Shown: positions 1-8,732 of the stretch, one piece after another
How positions within the stretch are numbered: the stretch's first letter is position 1
How the letters are laid out: each line of letters begins with the position of its first letter
NCBI GenBank assembly: GCA_046758085.1
Contig: JBHHZP010000134.1
Span: forward strand, 1-9,873
Length of the DNA stretch: 9,873 nt
Direction: 5' to 3'
Origin: VRUB01 sp046758085
Lineage (GTDB): Bacteria; Pseudomonadota; Gammaproteobacteria; Acidiferrobacterales; SPGG2
Notes under the pieces: generated by a model
Database searches by the model: none
The model's input: the letters and a program-made list of their open reading frames with translations, nothing else
Told to the model about the DNA's origin: nothing
Program-made: the position numbers and the translations under genes

Positions 1-2469
<2,469 letters not shown>

Positions 2470-2472
2470 TCC

Positions 2473-4092
2473 TCAGAGGCTCCACTGAAGTTCCATCGGG
2501 CGGACAACCTTCTCGATAAACGCAATTTCACTGTCGGTGATGTCATACTTCGCGTAGAGATCCTCGTCGGTCCATTGCTTCGTCCACTCCTGTGTTGGTA
2601 CAAATGTGTAGACCTTGCGCGTTGTGTCTTGTGATGGCTTGTGCAACAGAATCATAAAGCGAGTCAGCCTGCAAGTGAGGTAGGACAAGACGCTTTCGGC
2701 TTCGATCTTCGAGTTAAACGGACCGATATACATGTATGTCCACGATGAGATGCTGCCCGGTTCGCCGATAAACGGTGTGCTGATGATGCGGTGCGGGTAG
2801 GTGTCTCTGTTACCCGTGCCCGGTGCGGCGCGGCCAATGAAGACCTTCCACTTATCGAAGACAGCTTGTTCTTTTAAAACTTTCGATCTCGCGATAAACC
2901 CAATGCCACCATTCCGATAGACCTTTAGGTCGCCATCTTCCGACCTCTTCTCTTTCCCTCTGAAAGTGCTGTCAAGGCCAAAAGCTCCGATTGAACTGAC
3001 AAGTCGGTCGAACCGTTTGTTTTCAGGGAGTGAAAGTGATTTGGATTGCCCAGTCTCTACTGCCAATACCTTCTTGAGAATCGATAGGCCTTCATTGAAG
3101 CGGATGAAAACATCCGCACCCTTCTCAAGTAGCGGACGCGTGGCGGTGGAAACCGGCCAATCCTTGAAGTGCGTGGTGACACGACTTTGACCCGGATTAT
3201 CCCGTTCCCAGAGAAAGTAGCAAACACCGCCTTTCAAGCCAACACCGGGGAATACATCTGACGCTGTGAAATAGTCGTTGATTTCGCGCAAACGGTTGTC
3301 GGAGAGCATCCCCTCGCGGAATTCGTCAAGCCCCATCCCACCGGAAAACCAGCGGGCAGGAATAATCATCGACAGATAGCGCGGTTCTAGTGCTTTAGCT
3401 TGTTGGACGAACTGGTGATAAATGGGCCGCGCTTGCTTGCCATGCCCATCAGTCTCCAACTGATACGGCGGATTACCGATAATTACGTCAAACTGCATAT
3501 CGCCTCCAAATAACTCGGCAAGCCGAGAGTTAATATTGTCTGTGTGAATGAACGCGTAGGCGTGGGTTTCGAGGCCTTCGCCCCGGTCAAGGGTCTTATT
3601 GCTTGTACTGCAATACTTGCACTTTCCATCAACCCACGCATGCTCTAAGCGTTGGAACCAGATATTGCCGGCGTCGCTATCGAACCCTGTGGCGATCGAG
3701 TGCTTACCCTTGGCATGCTTCGAGCAATACACGCTGCGCCGCGCCAGCAGACTGGTGAGCTGCGTGATGCCGATGCCGAACACCTGCTTCGTCAGGATGT
3801 GATCGACACGCGCTTCGAGGTTTGGAATCTCGTCCGCCAGTCCCTTGACAAGCCGGCTGGTGATCTCACGCAGGAATATGCCCGACTTGGTGCACGGGTC
3901 GAGGAACCTTGCCGAACTGTCTGCCCAGAGGTTCGCGCCGTTATGGCCAGCCGCCCACGCCTCGGCGAGTGTATCCAGCATCCGGTTCGCAAACTCCGGC
4001 GGTGTAAAGACCTCGTCGTTCGAGAGGTTGGCGATGCAGGTCAGCACATCCGGATTGCGGCCCCGCAGGGTGAAGGCGACCTGGTCCATCAT
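2473..4092 (-). CDS. Eco57I-type N6-adenine DNA methyltransferase
   Basis: A 539-aa gamma-class-like adenine-N6 methyltransferase, probably the modification enzyme of the operon. Visible motifs are VFTPPEFANRML (28-39, motif X region), FLDPCTKSGIF (63-73, SAM-binding motif I) and NPPYQLETDG (207-216, catalytic motif IV). Motif I has C-T-K-S-G where canonical enzymes have A-C-G-S-G. Between motifs I and IV lies a Cys/His-rich insert (YCSKH at 122-126, KCKYC at 157-161) that could bind zinc. The C-terminal half (about 260-539) has no obvious catalytic motif and is the likely target-recognition region. The ATG at 4092 overlaps the preceding stop as ATGA. Length and motif order match proteins usually annotated as Eco57I restriction-modification methylase domain proteins. 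I cannot tell whether this protein also has nuclease activity; no PD-(D/E)XK motif stood out. Confidence 0.88.
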   Translation of the reverse strand: MMDQVAFTLRGRNPDVLTCIANLSNDEVFTPPEFANRMLDTLAEAWAAGHNGANLWADSSARFLDPCTKSGIFLREITSRLVKGLADEIPNLEARVDHILTKQVFGIGITQLTSLLARRSVYCSKHAKGKHSIATGFDSDAGNIWFQRLEHAWVDGKCKYCSTSNKTLDRGEGLETHAYAFIHTDNINSRLAELFGGDMQFDVIIGNPPYQLETDGHGKQARPIYHQFVQQAKALEPRYLSMIIPARWFSGGMGLDEFREGMLSDNRLREINDYFTASDVFPGVGLKGGVCYFLWERDNPGQSRVTTHFKDWPVSTATRPLLEKGADVFIRFNEGLSILKKVLAVETGQSKSLSLPENKRFDRLVSSIGAFGLDSTFRGKEKRSEDGDLKVYRNGGIGFIARSKVLKEQAVFDKWKVFIGRAAPGTGNRDTYPHRIISTPFIGEPGSISSWTYMYIGPFNSKIEAESVLSYLTCRLTRFMILLHKPSQDTTRKVYTFVPTQEWTKQWTDEDLYAKYDITDSEIAFIEKVVRPMELQWSL

Positions 4093-4583
4093 GCGCGCGC
4101 TCCCAGCACGAAGCGGGCCTGTTCAATGCGCAGCATCTGGTAGGGCGTCATGAACCGCACACTCAGGCCCACGCAGGCATTCGGAATTTTGATGCGCCCT
4201 GGCGAGTTGGAAGGCACCTCGTGGGTCACTACCACATGATTGCCGGCCAGCGCATGCGCGAGCAGATAGAAGTCGGCGGCCTGAAGAAAGGTGTTGATGG
4301 CGGCCGGTGTGTATTGCTGCCCCGTGGCCCATGTGCTGACCTGGGTGAACTGCGGCGCCAGTGTCGGCGGCGTGCGCCGAAAGAGCTGATGGCCGTGGTT
4401 GCTCGCCCACTCCGACAACTCGTCCTGACCGGCCTCGATTTCGTCGGCCACCTTGTCGATACTGAGCACCGCACCCGTATTGCCCTTGTGCGCCAGCCAG
4501 TCCCAGAAGGCCGGACAGAAATCCAGACCGTAGTGCAGGTTCTTCGCTGACATAAACACATTGGCGTCCAGCAGATAGCTCAC
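4089..4583 (-). CDS. DUF4411 family PIN-domain ribonuclease
   Basis: A 164-aa single-domain PIN-like protein of the DUF4411 family, a probable metal-dependent RNase acting as the toxin of a pair with the upstream ImmA-like gene. The N-terminus is a PIN start (SYLLDANVF, catalytic Asp6). KVADEIE carries the next acidic residue (Glu48), and AADFYLLAHAL supplies Asp104. HEV (121-123) and KIPNAC (132-137) are typical of DUF4411 C-termini. The start is GTG at 4583, overlapping the preceding TGA as GTGA, and the stop overlaps the downstream methyltransferase ATG as ATGA. Translation is therefore probably coupled on both sides. The same frame stays open upstream to 5276, but that extension runs through the ImmA gene out of frame and is not coding. 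DUF4411 genes next to COG2856 peptidases are a recurrent toxin-antitoxin-like arrangement; the activity here is inferred. Confidence 0.88.
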   Translation of the reverse strand: MSYLLDANVFMSAKNLHYGLDFCPAFWDWLAHKGNTGAVLSIDKVADEIEAGQDELSEWASNHGHQLFRRTPPTLAPQFTQVSTWATGQQYTPAAINTFLQAADFYLLAHALAGNHVVVTHEVPSNSPGRIKIPNACVGLSVRFMTPYQMLRIEQARFVLGARA

Positions 4584-5731
4584 GGCGTCACCCCCAGCTC
4601 GTGCGCCGCTTTGTAGAAGGTGGCCGTCTTGCGCATGCCCAGCATGCGAAAGGCATCCGGGAACGATGTCAGGCCTTCTAATGTGCTGGCGACGATGGCG
4701 CGGGCAAAGCGTTTGCTGGTGCGGGCACCCAGGGTCCGGTAGAAATCGCCGCCACCGCTGCCACGTTCCTTCAGCGTGCGCAGCCGTTCCTGTTCCTCCC
4801 GGTAGTGCTGCCAAAGCGCAGCCTGTGTGAGGTAGCCCGCGTCGAACAGGCGGCGCAAGGCGACCAGAGTGCTGACCTTGAATTCGCGCGCCAGCCGCTG
4901 GATTTCGTCCGGAATCGGGGTATGGCGCTGGTGCGCCGCTCGCAGTTCTCTCATCGGCATCAGAAGCTCGGCCGCGACCTGGTTGCACCAGCGCTCGGTT
5001 TGCTGCTCGGGTACCTGGCCTGCCTGCGTGTCCGACACGCCCGTCGCGCCCTGCCACAGATGCGCCAGCTCGTGCGCCAGCGTGAACATCTGTGCGGCCT
5101 TGCTGTCGGCGCCATTCAGGAAGACCAGCGGCGCGAGGTCGTCCGCAAGCGCGAAGCCGCGAAACTCGCTCACGTCCAGCTTGCGGTGGCTGTTGCTGCC
5201 GACCACAGAGCTGACCATCACCATCACCCCGGCGTCTTCGGACTTGGCGATCAACTGGCGCAGTGCATCCGTCCACGTGGGTAGCTGTCGGCGCGCTTCG
5301 GTGGACAGGACCAGCGTCTCGCGCAGGTGTTGCGCCACGGCCTCGGGCGCATCCTGCACGCGGGCACTGCCTACGAATGGCAGGGCTGGCAAGCCGTGCA
5401 TGCGGGCATGGTCGCGATACCAGTCTTGCCGCTGCTGGCAGAGGTAAAGCGTGTCCAATAGGTCACTGCTTGGTTCGGCGGATACCTCGTTGGGCAGGGT
5501 GCGGAAATCCGGTACCGGCAGCGCCAGCACGGGCGGTTGGGGCAGGAAGAAATAGCCAAAGGCTGTGTGGGTGAGACGCGCGAAGTTTTCCAGTTGCTTG
5601 AACGTGGGCCGGGCCTCGCCGCTTAGCCACAGTGGCCACTTGGGGAAGCGCGACGCCAAGTCGCCGTCTTCGAGGCGCGCGCGTTGTGCCGCCCAGCGAA
5701 GTACGGGGATGGAAGCAGTGACGGTGTTCAT
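4580..5731 (-). CDS. ImmA/IrrE-family zinc metallopeptidase (COG2856)
   Basis: A 383-aa cytoplasmic zinc peptidase. The HEXXH motif is HELAH at 220-224, and AAELLMP (253-259) supplies the usual third zinc ligand, probably Glu255. Residues about 8-66 (VLRWAAQRARL, then WLSGEARPTFKQLENFA) resemble the degenerate Xre-like helix-turn-helix that precedes many COG2856 domains. Members cleave or sense repressor proteins, as ImmA does for the ICEBs1 repressor, or act as the antitoxin-side partner of a toxin. The gene lies immediately upstream of a DUF4411 PIN gene with a 4-nt GTGA overlap. That suggests it regulates or neutralises the PIN protein, or senses an intruder and releases it. The ATG at 5731 overlaps the preceding stop as ATGA. 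The natural substrate cannot be seen from the sequence. Confidence 0.9.
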   Translation of the reverse strand: MNTVTASIPVLRWAAQRARLEDGDLASRFPKWPLWLSGEARPTFKQLENFARLTHTAFGYFFLPQPPVLALPVPDFRTLPNEVSAEPSSDLLDTLYLCQQRQDWYRDHARMHGLPALPFVGSARVQDAPEAVAQHLRETLVLSTEARRQLPTWTDALRQLIAKSEDAGVMVMVSSVVGSNSHRKLDVSEFRGFALADDLAPLVFLNGADSKAAQMFTLAHELAHLWQGATGVSDTQAGQVPEQQTERWCNQVAAELLMPMRELRAAHQRHTPIPDEIQRLAREFKVSTLVALRRLFDAGYLTQAALWQHYREEQERLRTLKERGSGGGDFYRTLGARTSKRFARAIVASTLEGLTSFPDAFRMLGMRKTATFYKAAHELGVTP

Positions 5732-6396
5732 GCCTGGTCCTTGGTTACCTGTGCAGACGCAACTTGCTCACACGCGGCAGCCAGCTGGCCCACCGTCATC
5801 GGTGGATAGGTTTTCGTGGGGGTAAAGATCTCGTGCTTGCCGAGGTGGGCGAAGAGTGAACCTTCCACACTAAAGGTCGATGAAAGCGTGAGGGTGTTGA
5901 GGTGAAAATCGCGCCGCTGGAACTTGCCCTTGCCCAGATAGCCCCACTCCGCAAAGACAATCGGCTTGTCGTAGTAGGTGCGCATCGTCAGCGCATCGCC
6001 ATGCACGAGGTTCTGCGACAGTACATAGGTGGCGGCTCCATAGAGATGGTCCGATTCATCGAGACTCAGATAGTCCGCCAGAATCTCCAGCAGATTCGCG
6101 CGGCACTCGGCGATATTATCCGCGAGCAGCTCGATCCCATAGGTGCACATCAGCGCGAGCAGCGCATAGTGCCGCTTTTCAAAATCGGACTTCCCGTATC
6201 TAAGTTCGACCGCTGCAAGCTTGCGCTGCAGGATCTTAACGAGGAAGTTCCCGCTCCCGCACGCCGGTTCCAGGAAACGGGAGTCAATGCGCTCCGTCTC
6301 GTCCTTCACCAGGTCGAGCATGGCCTCGACCATCCACGCCGGAGTGAAGACCTCCCCGTGGTCGGCGACGCGTCGTTTGGTCTTGATGTAGTTCAT
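5728..6396 (-). CDS. SAM-binding DNA methyltransferase-fold protein lacking NPPY
   Basis: First gene of the operon, 222 aa from ATG 6396. Numbering from that start, VFTPAWMVEAML lies at about 16-27, canonical motif I FLEPACGSGNF at 41-51, IEL with its acidic residue at 88-90 and HGDAL at 132-136. Where N6-adenine methyltransferases carry D/N-PPY, this protein has PIVFAEWGYLG (145-155). The chain ends about 70 residues later, without a recognisable target-recognition domain. It probably binds SAM but may not methylate alone; a partner, regulatory or specificity role with the second methyltransferase is plausible. Upstream in-frame starts are ATG 6408 and GTG 6435. I prefer 6396 because MNYIKTK leads directly into the conserved FTP region, although no start has a strong Shine-Dalgarno. 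The stop overlaps the ImmA-like ATG as ATGA. Confidence 0.82.
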   Translation of the reverse strand: MNYIKTKRRVADHGEVFTPAWMVEAMLDLVKDETERIDSRFLEPACGSGNFLVKILQRKLAAVELRYGKSDFEKRHYALLALMCTYGIELLADNIAECRANLLEILADYLSLDESDHLYGAATYVLSQNLVHGDALTMRTYYDKPIVFAEWGYLGKGKFQRRDFHLNTLTLSSTFSVEGSLFAHLGKHEIFTPTKTYPPMTVGQLAAACEQVASAQVTKDQA

Positions 6397-6435
6397 GGGC
6401 CTGTGCATTTCGGGCGAATGCTTCCGTGTCGTCAC

Positions 6436-6811
6436 TGCGTGCTAACGCCCCGTACCCAGACCAATTGCAGCCTGAATGCAGTTACGCAACTCCGAGACTG
6501 GGAGCAAGTCTTGCAATCACATATTTCCATTTTTTGCACCCCTCAATATATACCGCTTTCTTTTAAGCAGTATTGGGAACCCCAGCCTCTCCTTACTTCT
6601 ATTTCCAACAGAACGTACATCTTCCAAACATATTTTTCAATACAAACCCATGGTCTAAACCTAACGAATACCATTTCAATCCTTGTAAAGTGAATGAAGC
6701 TTGGTTTTCAAGTAATTCTGGAAGAACCCTTGCCGTTTGCCAATTTCATTTTTATCACTTTCAGGGAAAAAGCTTCATTGATGCGGCCGTCCAATCCTAA
6801 AGAAACAGAAG
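6436..6811. other. AT-rich spacer without a supported gene
   Basis: No convincing coding sequence is seen on either strand. Short open frames here have no recognisable domain and no good ribosome site. Composition changes from the GC-rich operon to AT-rich DNA at about 6480. The left part holds the candidate operon promoter. A 10-bp perfect inverted repeat, AATGAAGCTT (6693-6702) and AAGCTTCATT (6770-6779), encloses 67 bp of unknown role. Confidence 0.5.
6518..6546 (-). promoter_or_regulatory. Candidate sigma70 promoter of the defence operon
   Basis: On the minus strand, TTGAGG (6541-6546) and TATGTG (6518-6523) are separated by exactly 17 nt. They lie about 80-120 nt upstream of the possible starts of the first methyltransferase gene. 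The -10 box is a weak match to TATAAT, and the AT-rich surroundings make chance matches likely, so this is only a candidate. No other convincing promoter is visible between the operon and the spacer. Confidence 0.3.
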
Positions 6812-6856
6812 CCTGAGTATCAGCTTTTGAAACAGAATTACTCATTCTGTCTCAGG
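6812..6856 (-). terminator. Nested inverted repeat downstream of higA, possible terminator
   Basis: An inner perfect stem ACAGAAT (6832-6838) / ATTCTGT (6844-6850) with a 5-nt loop sits inside an outer pair CCTGAG (6812-6817) / CTCAGG (6851-6856). It begins 8 nt beyond the higA stop on the minus strand. The inner stem is followed there only by TTTC and not by a clean U-tract, so it may be a weak or Rho-assisted terminator or simply an RNA hairpin that stabilises the 3' end. Confidence 0.4.
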
Positions 6857-6864
6857 GATAAATT

Positions 6865-7158
6865 TTATGCAGGCTGAGATTCGGGGAATCGTTCAACATG
6901 TATGCTATCGGCCTTATCCCGCATCTTTGCCATATCGTAGGCCATCTGCATCCTGAGCCAATGTTCAGGCGTACTTCCGAAAGCCTTGGATACACGGATA
7001 GACATTTCCGGCGATACAGAAGTTTTGCAATTGATAACACGAGACAGGGTCTGCCGTGTCACGCCAAGTCTTTCAGCGGCATCCGTTACACTCAGGCCGG
7101 AAACCTCAACAGCTTGTTTGATAATTCTTCCCGGATGTACCGGGTTCTTCATAGGCAT
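6865..7158 (-). CDS. higA: HigA-family antitoxin (Xre helix-turn-helix)
   Basis: A 97-aa DNA-binding antitoxin of the HigA/VapI type. It is expected to neutralise the adjacent HigB toxin and repress the shared promoter. The N-terminus NPVHPGRIIKQ is the family signature. A helix-turn-helix spans about residues 22-43 (LSVTDAAERLGV, TRQTLSRVI), followed by the dimerisation region with STPEHWLRMQ (62-71). ATG 7158 is preceded by GGAG at 8 nt spacing. An in-frame ATG two codons later is too far from that site. The gene starts 11 nt after the higB stop, giving the toxin-first order typical of hig loci. No truncation or missing residue is seen. Confidence 0.93.
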   Translation of the reverse strand: MPMKNPVHPGRIIKQAVEVSGLSVTDAAERLGVTRQTLSRVINCKTSVSPEMSIRVSKAFGSTPEHWLRMQMAYDMAKMRDKADSIHVERFPESQPA

Positions 7159-7169
7159 TTTATTTACTC

Positions 7170-7448
7170 CTAATGGTAATCCACCAAATCAATATCAAGG
7201 GCCATTCCATCTTCAAACCGGAAAATAATTCGATGGTTTCTCGATACATAAACGCTTAAATAGCCCCGCAAATTTCCTGTAAGCGGATGAAGGCTAAAAC
7301 CCGTCACACTCAATTCGTCCTTCCTCTCTGCGGTATCGAGGACAGATAAATAAAGCTCTGCCTTATCGGCAATATCAGTGCGTAAACCGCTTCGATCCCC
7401 TTTCTGGTAGAGTCTTTTCAAGCCTTTGTGTTTAAAGTTTCGGATCAC
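7170..7448 (-). CDS. higB: HigB-family toxin (RelE-superfamily mRNA interferase)
   Basis: A 92-aa toxin of the HigB-like plasmid maintenance family, which cleaves mRNA on the ribosome. Starting at GTG 7448 the protein begins IRNFKHKGLKRLY, the usual family N-terminus. HPLTGNLRGY (54-63), SRNHRIIFRF (69-78) and the terminal DLVDYH match the conserved core and C-terminus. An in-frame ATG at 7463 would add five unrelated residues (MLLFF). That ATG lies between the -35 and -10 boxes of a good promoter, so it is unlikely to be used. No Shine-Dalgarno precedes the GTG, and the predicted transcript starts at about that codon. It forms a toxin-first operon with higA, 11 nt apart. Confidence 0.92.
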   Translation of the reverse strand: MIRNFKHKGLKRLYQKGDRSGLRTDIADKAELYLSVLDTAERKDELSVTGFSLHPLTGNLRGYLSVYVSRNHRIIFRFEDGMALDIDLVDYH

Positions 7449-7453
7449 AAAGA

Positions 7454-7488
7454 ATAGTAACATGCAACACGACGAATTACAACATGCA
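7454..7488 (-). promoter_or_regulatory. higBA promoter with candidate HigA operators
   Basis: On the minus strand, TTGTAA (7477-7482) and TACTAT (7454-7459) are 17 nt apart, a good sigma70-type promoter. It places the transcript start near 7447, at the higB GTG. Two direct repeats AACATGCA, read on the plus strand (7459-7466 and 7481-7488), are 22 bp apart, about two helical turns. They lie in the spacer and beside the -35 box, where an autorepressor such as HigA would bind. The promoter is read directly from sequence; the operator role is inference. Confidence 0.6.
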
Positions 7489-7636
7489 TTTAAAGGAACT
7501 TACCCATACAACTCTGACCCACTGGAGTGGGGGAGAATCCAAGGGCAGGGACTAATTTTAATTTCTTTGCACGATGCAATGCCGCTCTGGTCAAAAACCG
7601 ACACAAACAAAACCCTACCGGCCTGCTGAAGAGGAC

Positions 7637-7665
7637 TTGCCCCGGACTCGAAAATGAGATATTAT
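7637..7665 (+). promoter_or_regulatory. sigma70-type promoter of the RHH/PIN module
   Basis: TTGCCC (7637-7642) and TATTAT (7660-7665) are separated by 17 nt, upstream of the antitoxin gene. The predicted start near 7672 leaves a leader of about 29 nt that contains AAAGGAG (7688-7694). It points away from the higBA promoter; the two lie about 155 bp apart in the intergenic region. That region also holds small perfect inverted repeats CCCACT/AGTGGG (7518-7531) and TTGCA/TGCAA (7567-7579) of unknown role. Confidence 0.6.
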
Positions 7666-7700
7666 AGGTGTCTAAGCATATAAACATAAAGGAGTATATC

Positions 7701-7940
7701 ATGACCCGCTGGAATCTTTCCATCCCTGAAAAGACCGACCGAGCTGTACGGATGCATCTTGCGCGGTCCGGTCTCGGCAAGAAGGGGGATCTCTCCCAAT
7801 TTGTCAATGATTCGGTGCGGCGCGAGATATTCGACCGAACCGTAAAACAGGTTCAGGATCGGAACGCGCAGTACGATCAAGATGAGATCATGGACCTGAT
7901 CGGCGAGGCCGTAGAGTGGACACGTGCGGATCGTTCTTGA
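7701..7940 (+). CDS. Ribbon-helix-helix antitoxin (VapB-like)
   Basis: A 79-aa probable antitoxin of the small family paired with COG1569-type PIN toxins. The N-terminal WNLSIPEKTDRAVRMHL is a ribbon-helix-helix strand and first helix. GDLSQFVNDSVRREIF forms the second helix, and the acidic tail (QDEIMDLIGEAVEW) would be the toxin-binding part. It should bind the module promoter as a dimer and block the PIN nuclease. ATG 7701 has AAAGGAG at 6 nt spacing. An upstream in-frame GTG (7668) would sit next to the predicted transcript start and lacks a ribosome site. The 3' end overlaps the toxin gene by 17 nt. Confidence 0.9.
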   Translation: MTRWNLSIPEKTDRAVRMHLARSGLGKKGDLSQFVNDSVRREIFDRTVKQVQDRNAQYDQDEIMDLIGEAVEWTRADRS

Positions 7941-8346
7941 TACCAATGTCTTGATCGGGGCGCTCATCACCAAGGGCACGCCGCCTTACCAGCTTCAACA
8001 AGCCATGTTGAGCGGAAAGATCGAACTCGTGACCTCAACGCGCCAGCTTGAGGAACTCGGACGCGTCCTGAACTATGAGAAGTTGAAGCCCTATATCCGC
8101 GAAGGAGAGGCTTCTGCGCTGCTTGAGATGATCGACACACGGGCGGTGATCATCGAGGCGCTTCCCGAAGTTGATCTTTCACCCGATCCTGATGATAATG
8201 CAATCCTTGCAACAGGGATTGCCGGAAACGCCGATCTGATTGTATCGGGCGATAAAACCGGGATGCTGGATTTAAACGAAGTTAACGGTATTCCAATCGT
8301 CACCTCACGCCAGGCCTTGCAGCGCATCGAAGCGCAAAACCAATAA
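7924..8346 (+). CDS. PIN-domain toxin (VapC-like, COG1569)
   Basis: A 140-aa PIN-domain ribonuclease, the probable toxin partner of the upstream ribbon-helix-helix protein. MRIVLDTNVLIGAL opens the domain with catalytic Asp6. QLEELGRVL supplies the second acidic residue (Glu43 or Glu44), SPDPDDNAILA the third (Asp91), and GNADLIVSGDKTGML carries Asp104 and Asp110. All expected acidic positions are present and the length is normal, so the enzyme looks intact. Translation starts at GTG 7924, inside the antitoxin 3' end in another frame, with no strong Shine-Dalgarno; translational coupling is likely. The related VapC toxins cut tRNA or rRNA; the target here is unknown. Confidence 0.9.
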   Translation: MRIVLDTNVLIGALITKGTPPYQLQQAMLSGKIELVTSTRQLEELGRVLNYEKLKPYIREGEASALLEMIDTRAVIIEALPEVDLSPDPDDNAILATGIAGNADLIVSGDKTGMLDLNEVNGIPIVTSRQALQRIEAQNQ

Positions 8347-8731
8347 TCGTAGATTTTCCCCCTTGCCATTTTATAGAATCGTGGACCGTCCCATCAAGAA
8401 AAGACTCGCTATCTGGACGCTCGCCCAACAAACTCTCCGAGATTGTATAATTGCTCCCTTTCAATATTTCATAAATCCTTCGGGAAAGTTCCTTTTGAAG
8501 TCTTCATAATCAAAAGTTCATCCGTCATTTATTAGAATATTTTTAAATTTCCGCCCGGGAACCTGAACCTTCGAAAACCGGAAATCCGGTATAAAGAAAT
8601 ATCGGCTGAAAACAAGGCAAAAGAGGTATTTTAAGTGGGAAAACGGACAAATTAAAGATCAATATGATACGAAGAAATGGCTATCGTTTCGGAGCCGATA
8701 TTTCGGGAAGGGGAAGACCATCTATTTCCCC
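8347..8731. other. Non-coding stretch with possible gene debris
   Basis: No gene with a start codon and ribosome site is seen. Two stop-free runs without usable ATG look vaguely protein-like. One is on the minus strand, about 8370-8503, reading KELSRRIYEILKGSNYTISE and then LLGERPDSESF. The other is on the plus strand, about 8568-8777, reading YFKWENGQIKDQYDTKKWL. I recognise neither family, so they may be decayed genes or chance. A small palindrome, ACCGG/CCGGT with a 4-nt loop, lies at 8577-8590. Confidence 0.4.
8596..8704. repeat. 109-bp segment bounded by 12-bp perfect inverted repeats
   Basis: GAAATATCGGCT (8596-8607) is the exact reverse complement of AGCCGATATTTC (8693-8704), with 85 bp between. 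Allowing a 2-nt gap, a few more inner positions also pair. The inside has no gene. The arrangement would fit a small non-autonomous element or the ends of a structured RNA, but no target-site duplication is evident. Confidence 0.5.
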
Positions 8732-8732
8732 T
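8709..8732 (-). terminator. Hairpin at the stop of the DUF2779 remnant
   Basis: AGGGGAA (8709-8715) pairs with TTCCCCT (8726-8732) across a 10-nt loop, touching the stop codon of the minus-strand gene. No U-tract follows on the minus strand, so termination is only a possibility. Confidence 0.25.

Noticed and set aside
4584..5276. N-terminal extension of the DUF4411 PIN frame
   Set aside because: This part is the ImmA-like gene read out of frame. The PIN domain starts exactly at GTG 4583, which overlaps the ImmA stop.
6436..6460. Integron attC-like core (GCTAACGCCCC at the operon 5' edge)
   Set aside because: Only one short core-like match is present. No second core and no long imperfect palindrome of attC size is visible.
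5902..6693. Plus-strand frame of 263 codons across the first methyltransferase and the spacer
   Set aside because: It has no domain, and most of it is antisense to a gene with methyltransferase motif I and FTP motifs.
7449..7463. ATG start at 7463 for higB
   Set aside because: It adds MLLFF, which is not family-like, and the codon lies inside the promoter spacer.
7668..7700. Upstream GTG start for the ribbon-helix-helix antitoxin
   Set aside because: It lies at the predicted transcript start without a ribosome site. The ATG at 7701 has AAAGGAG at 6 nt.
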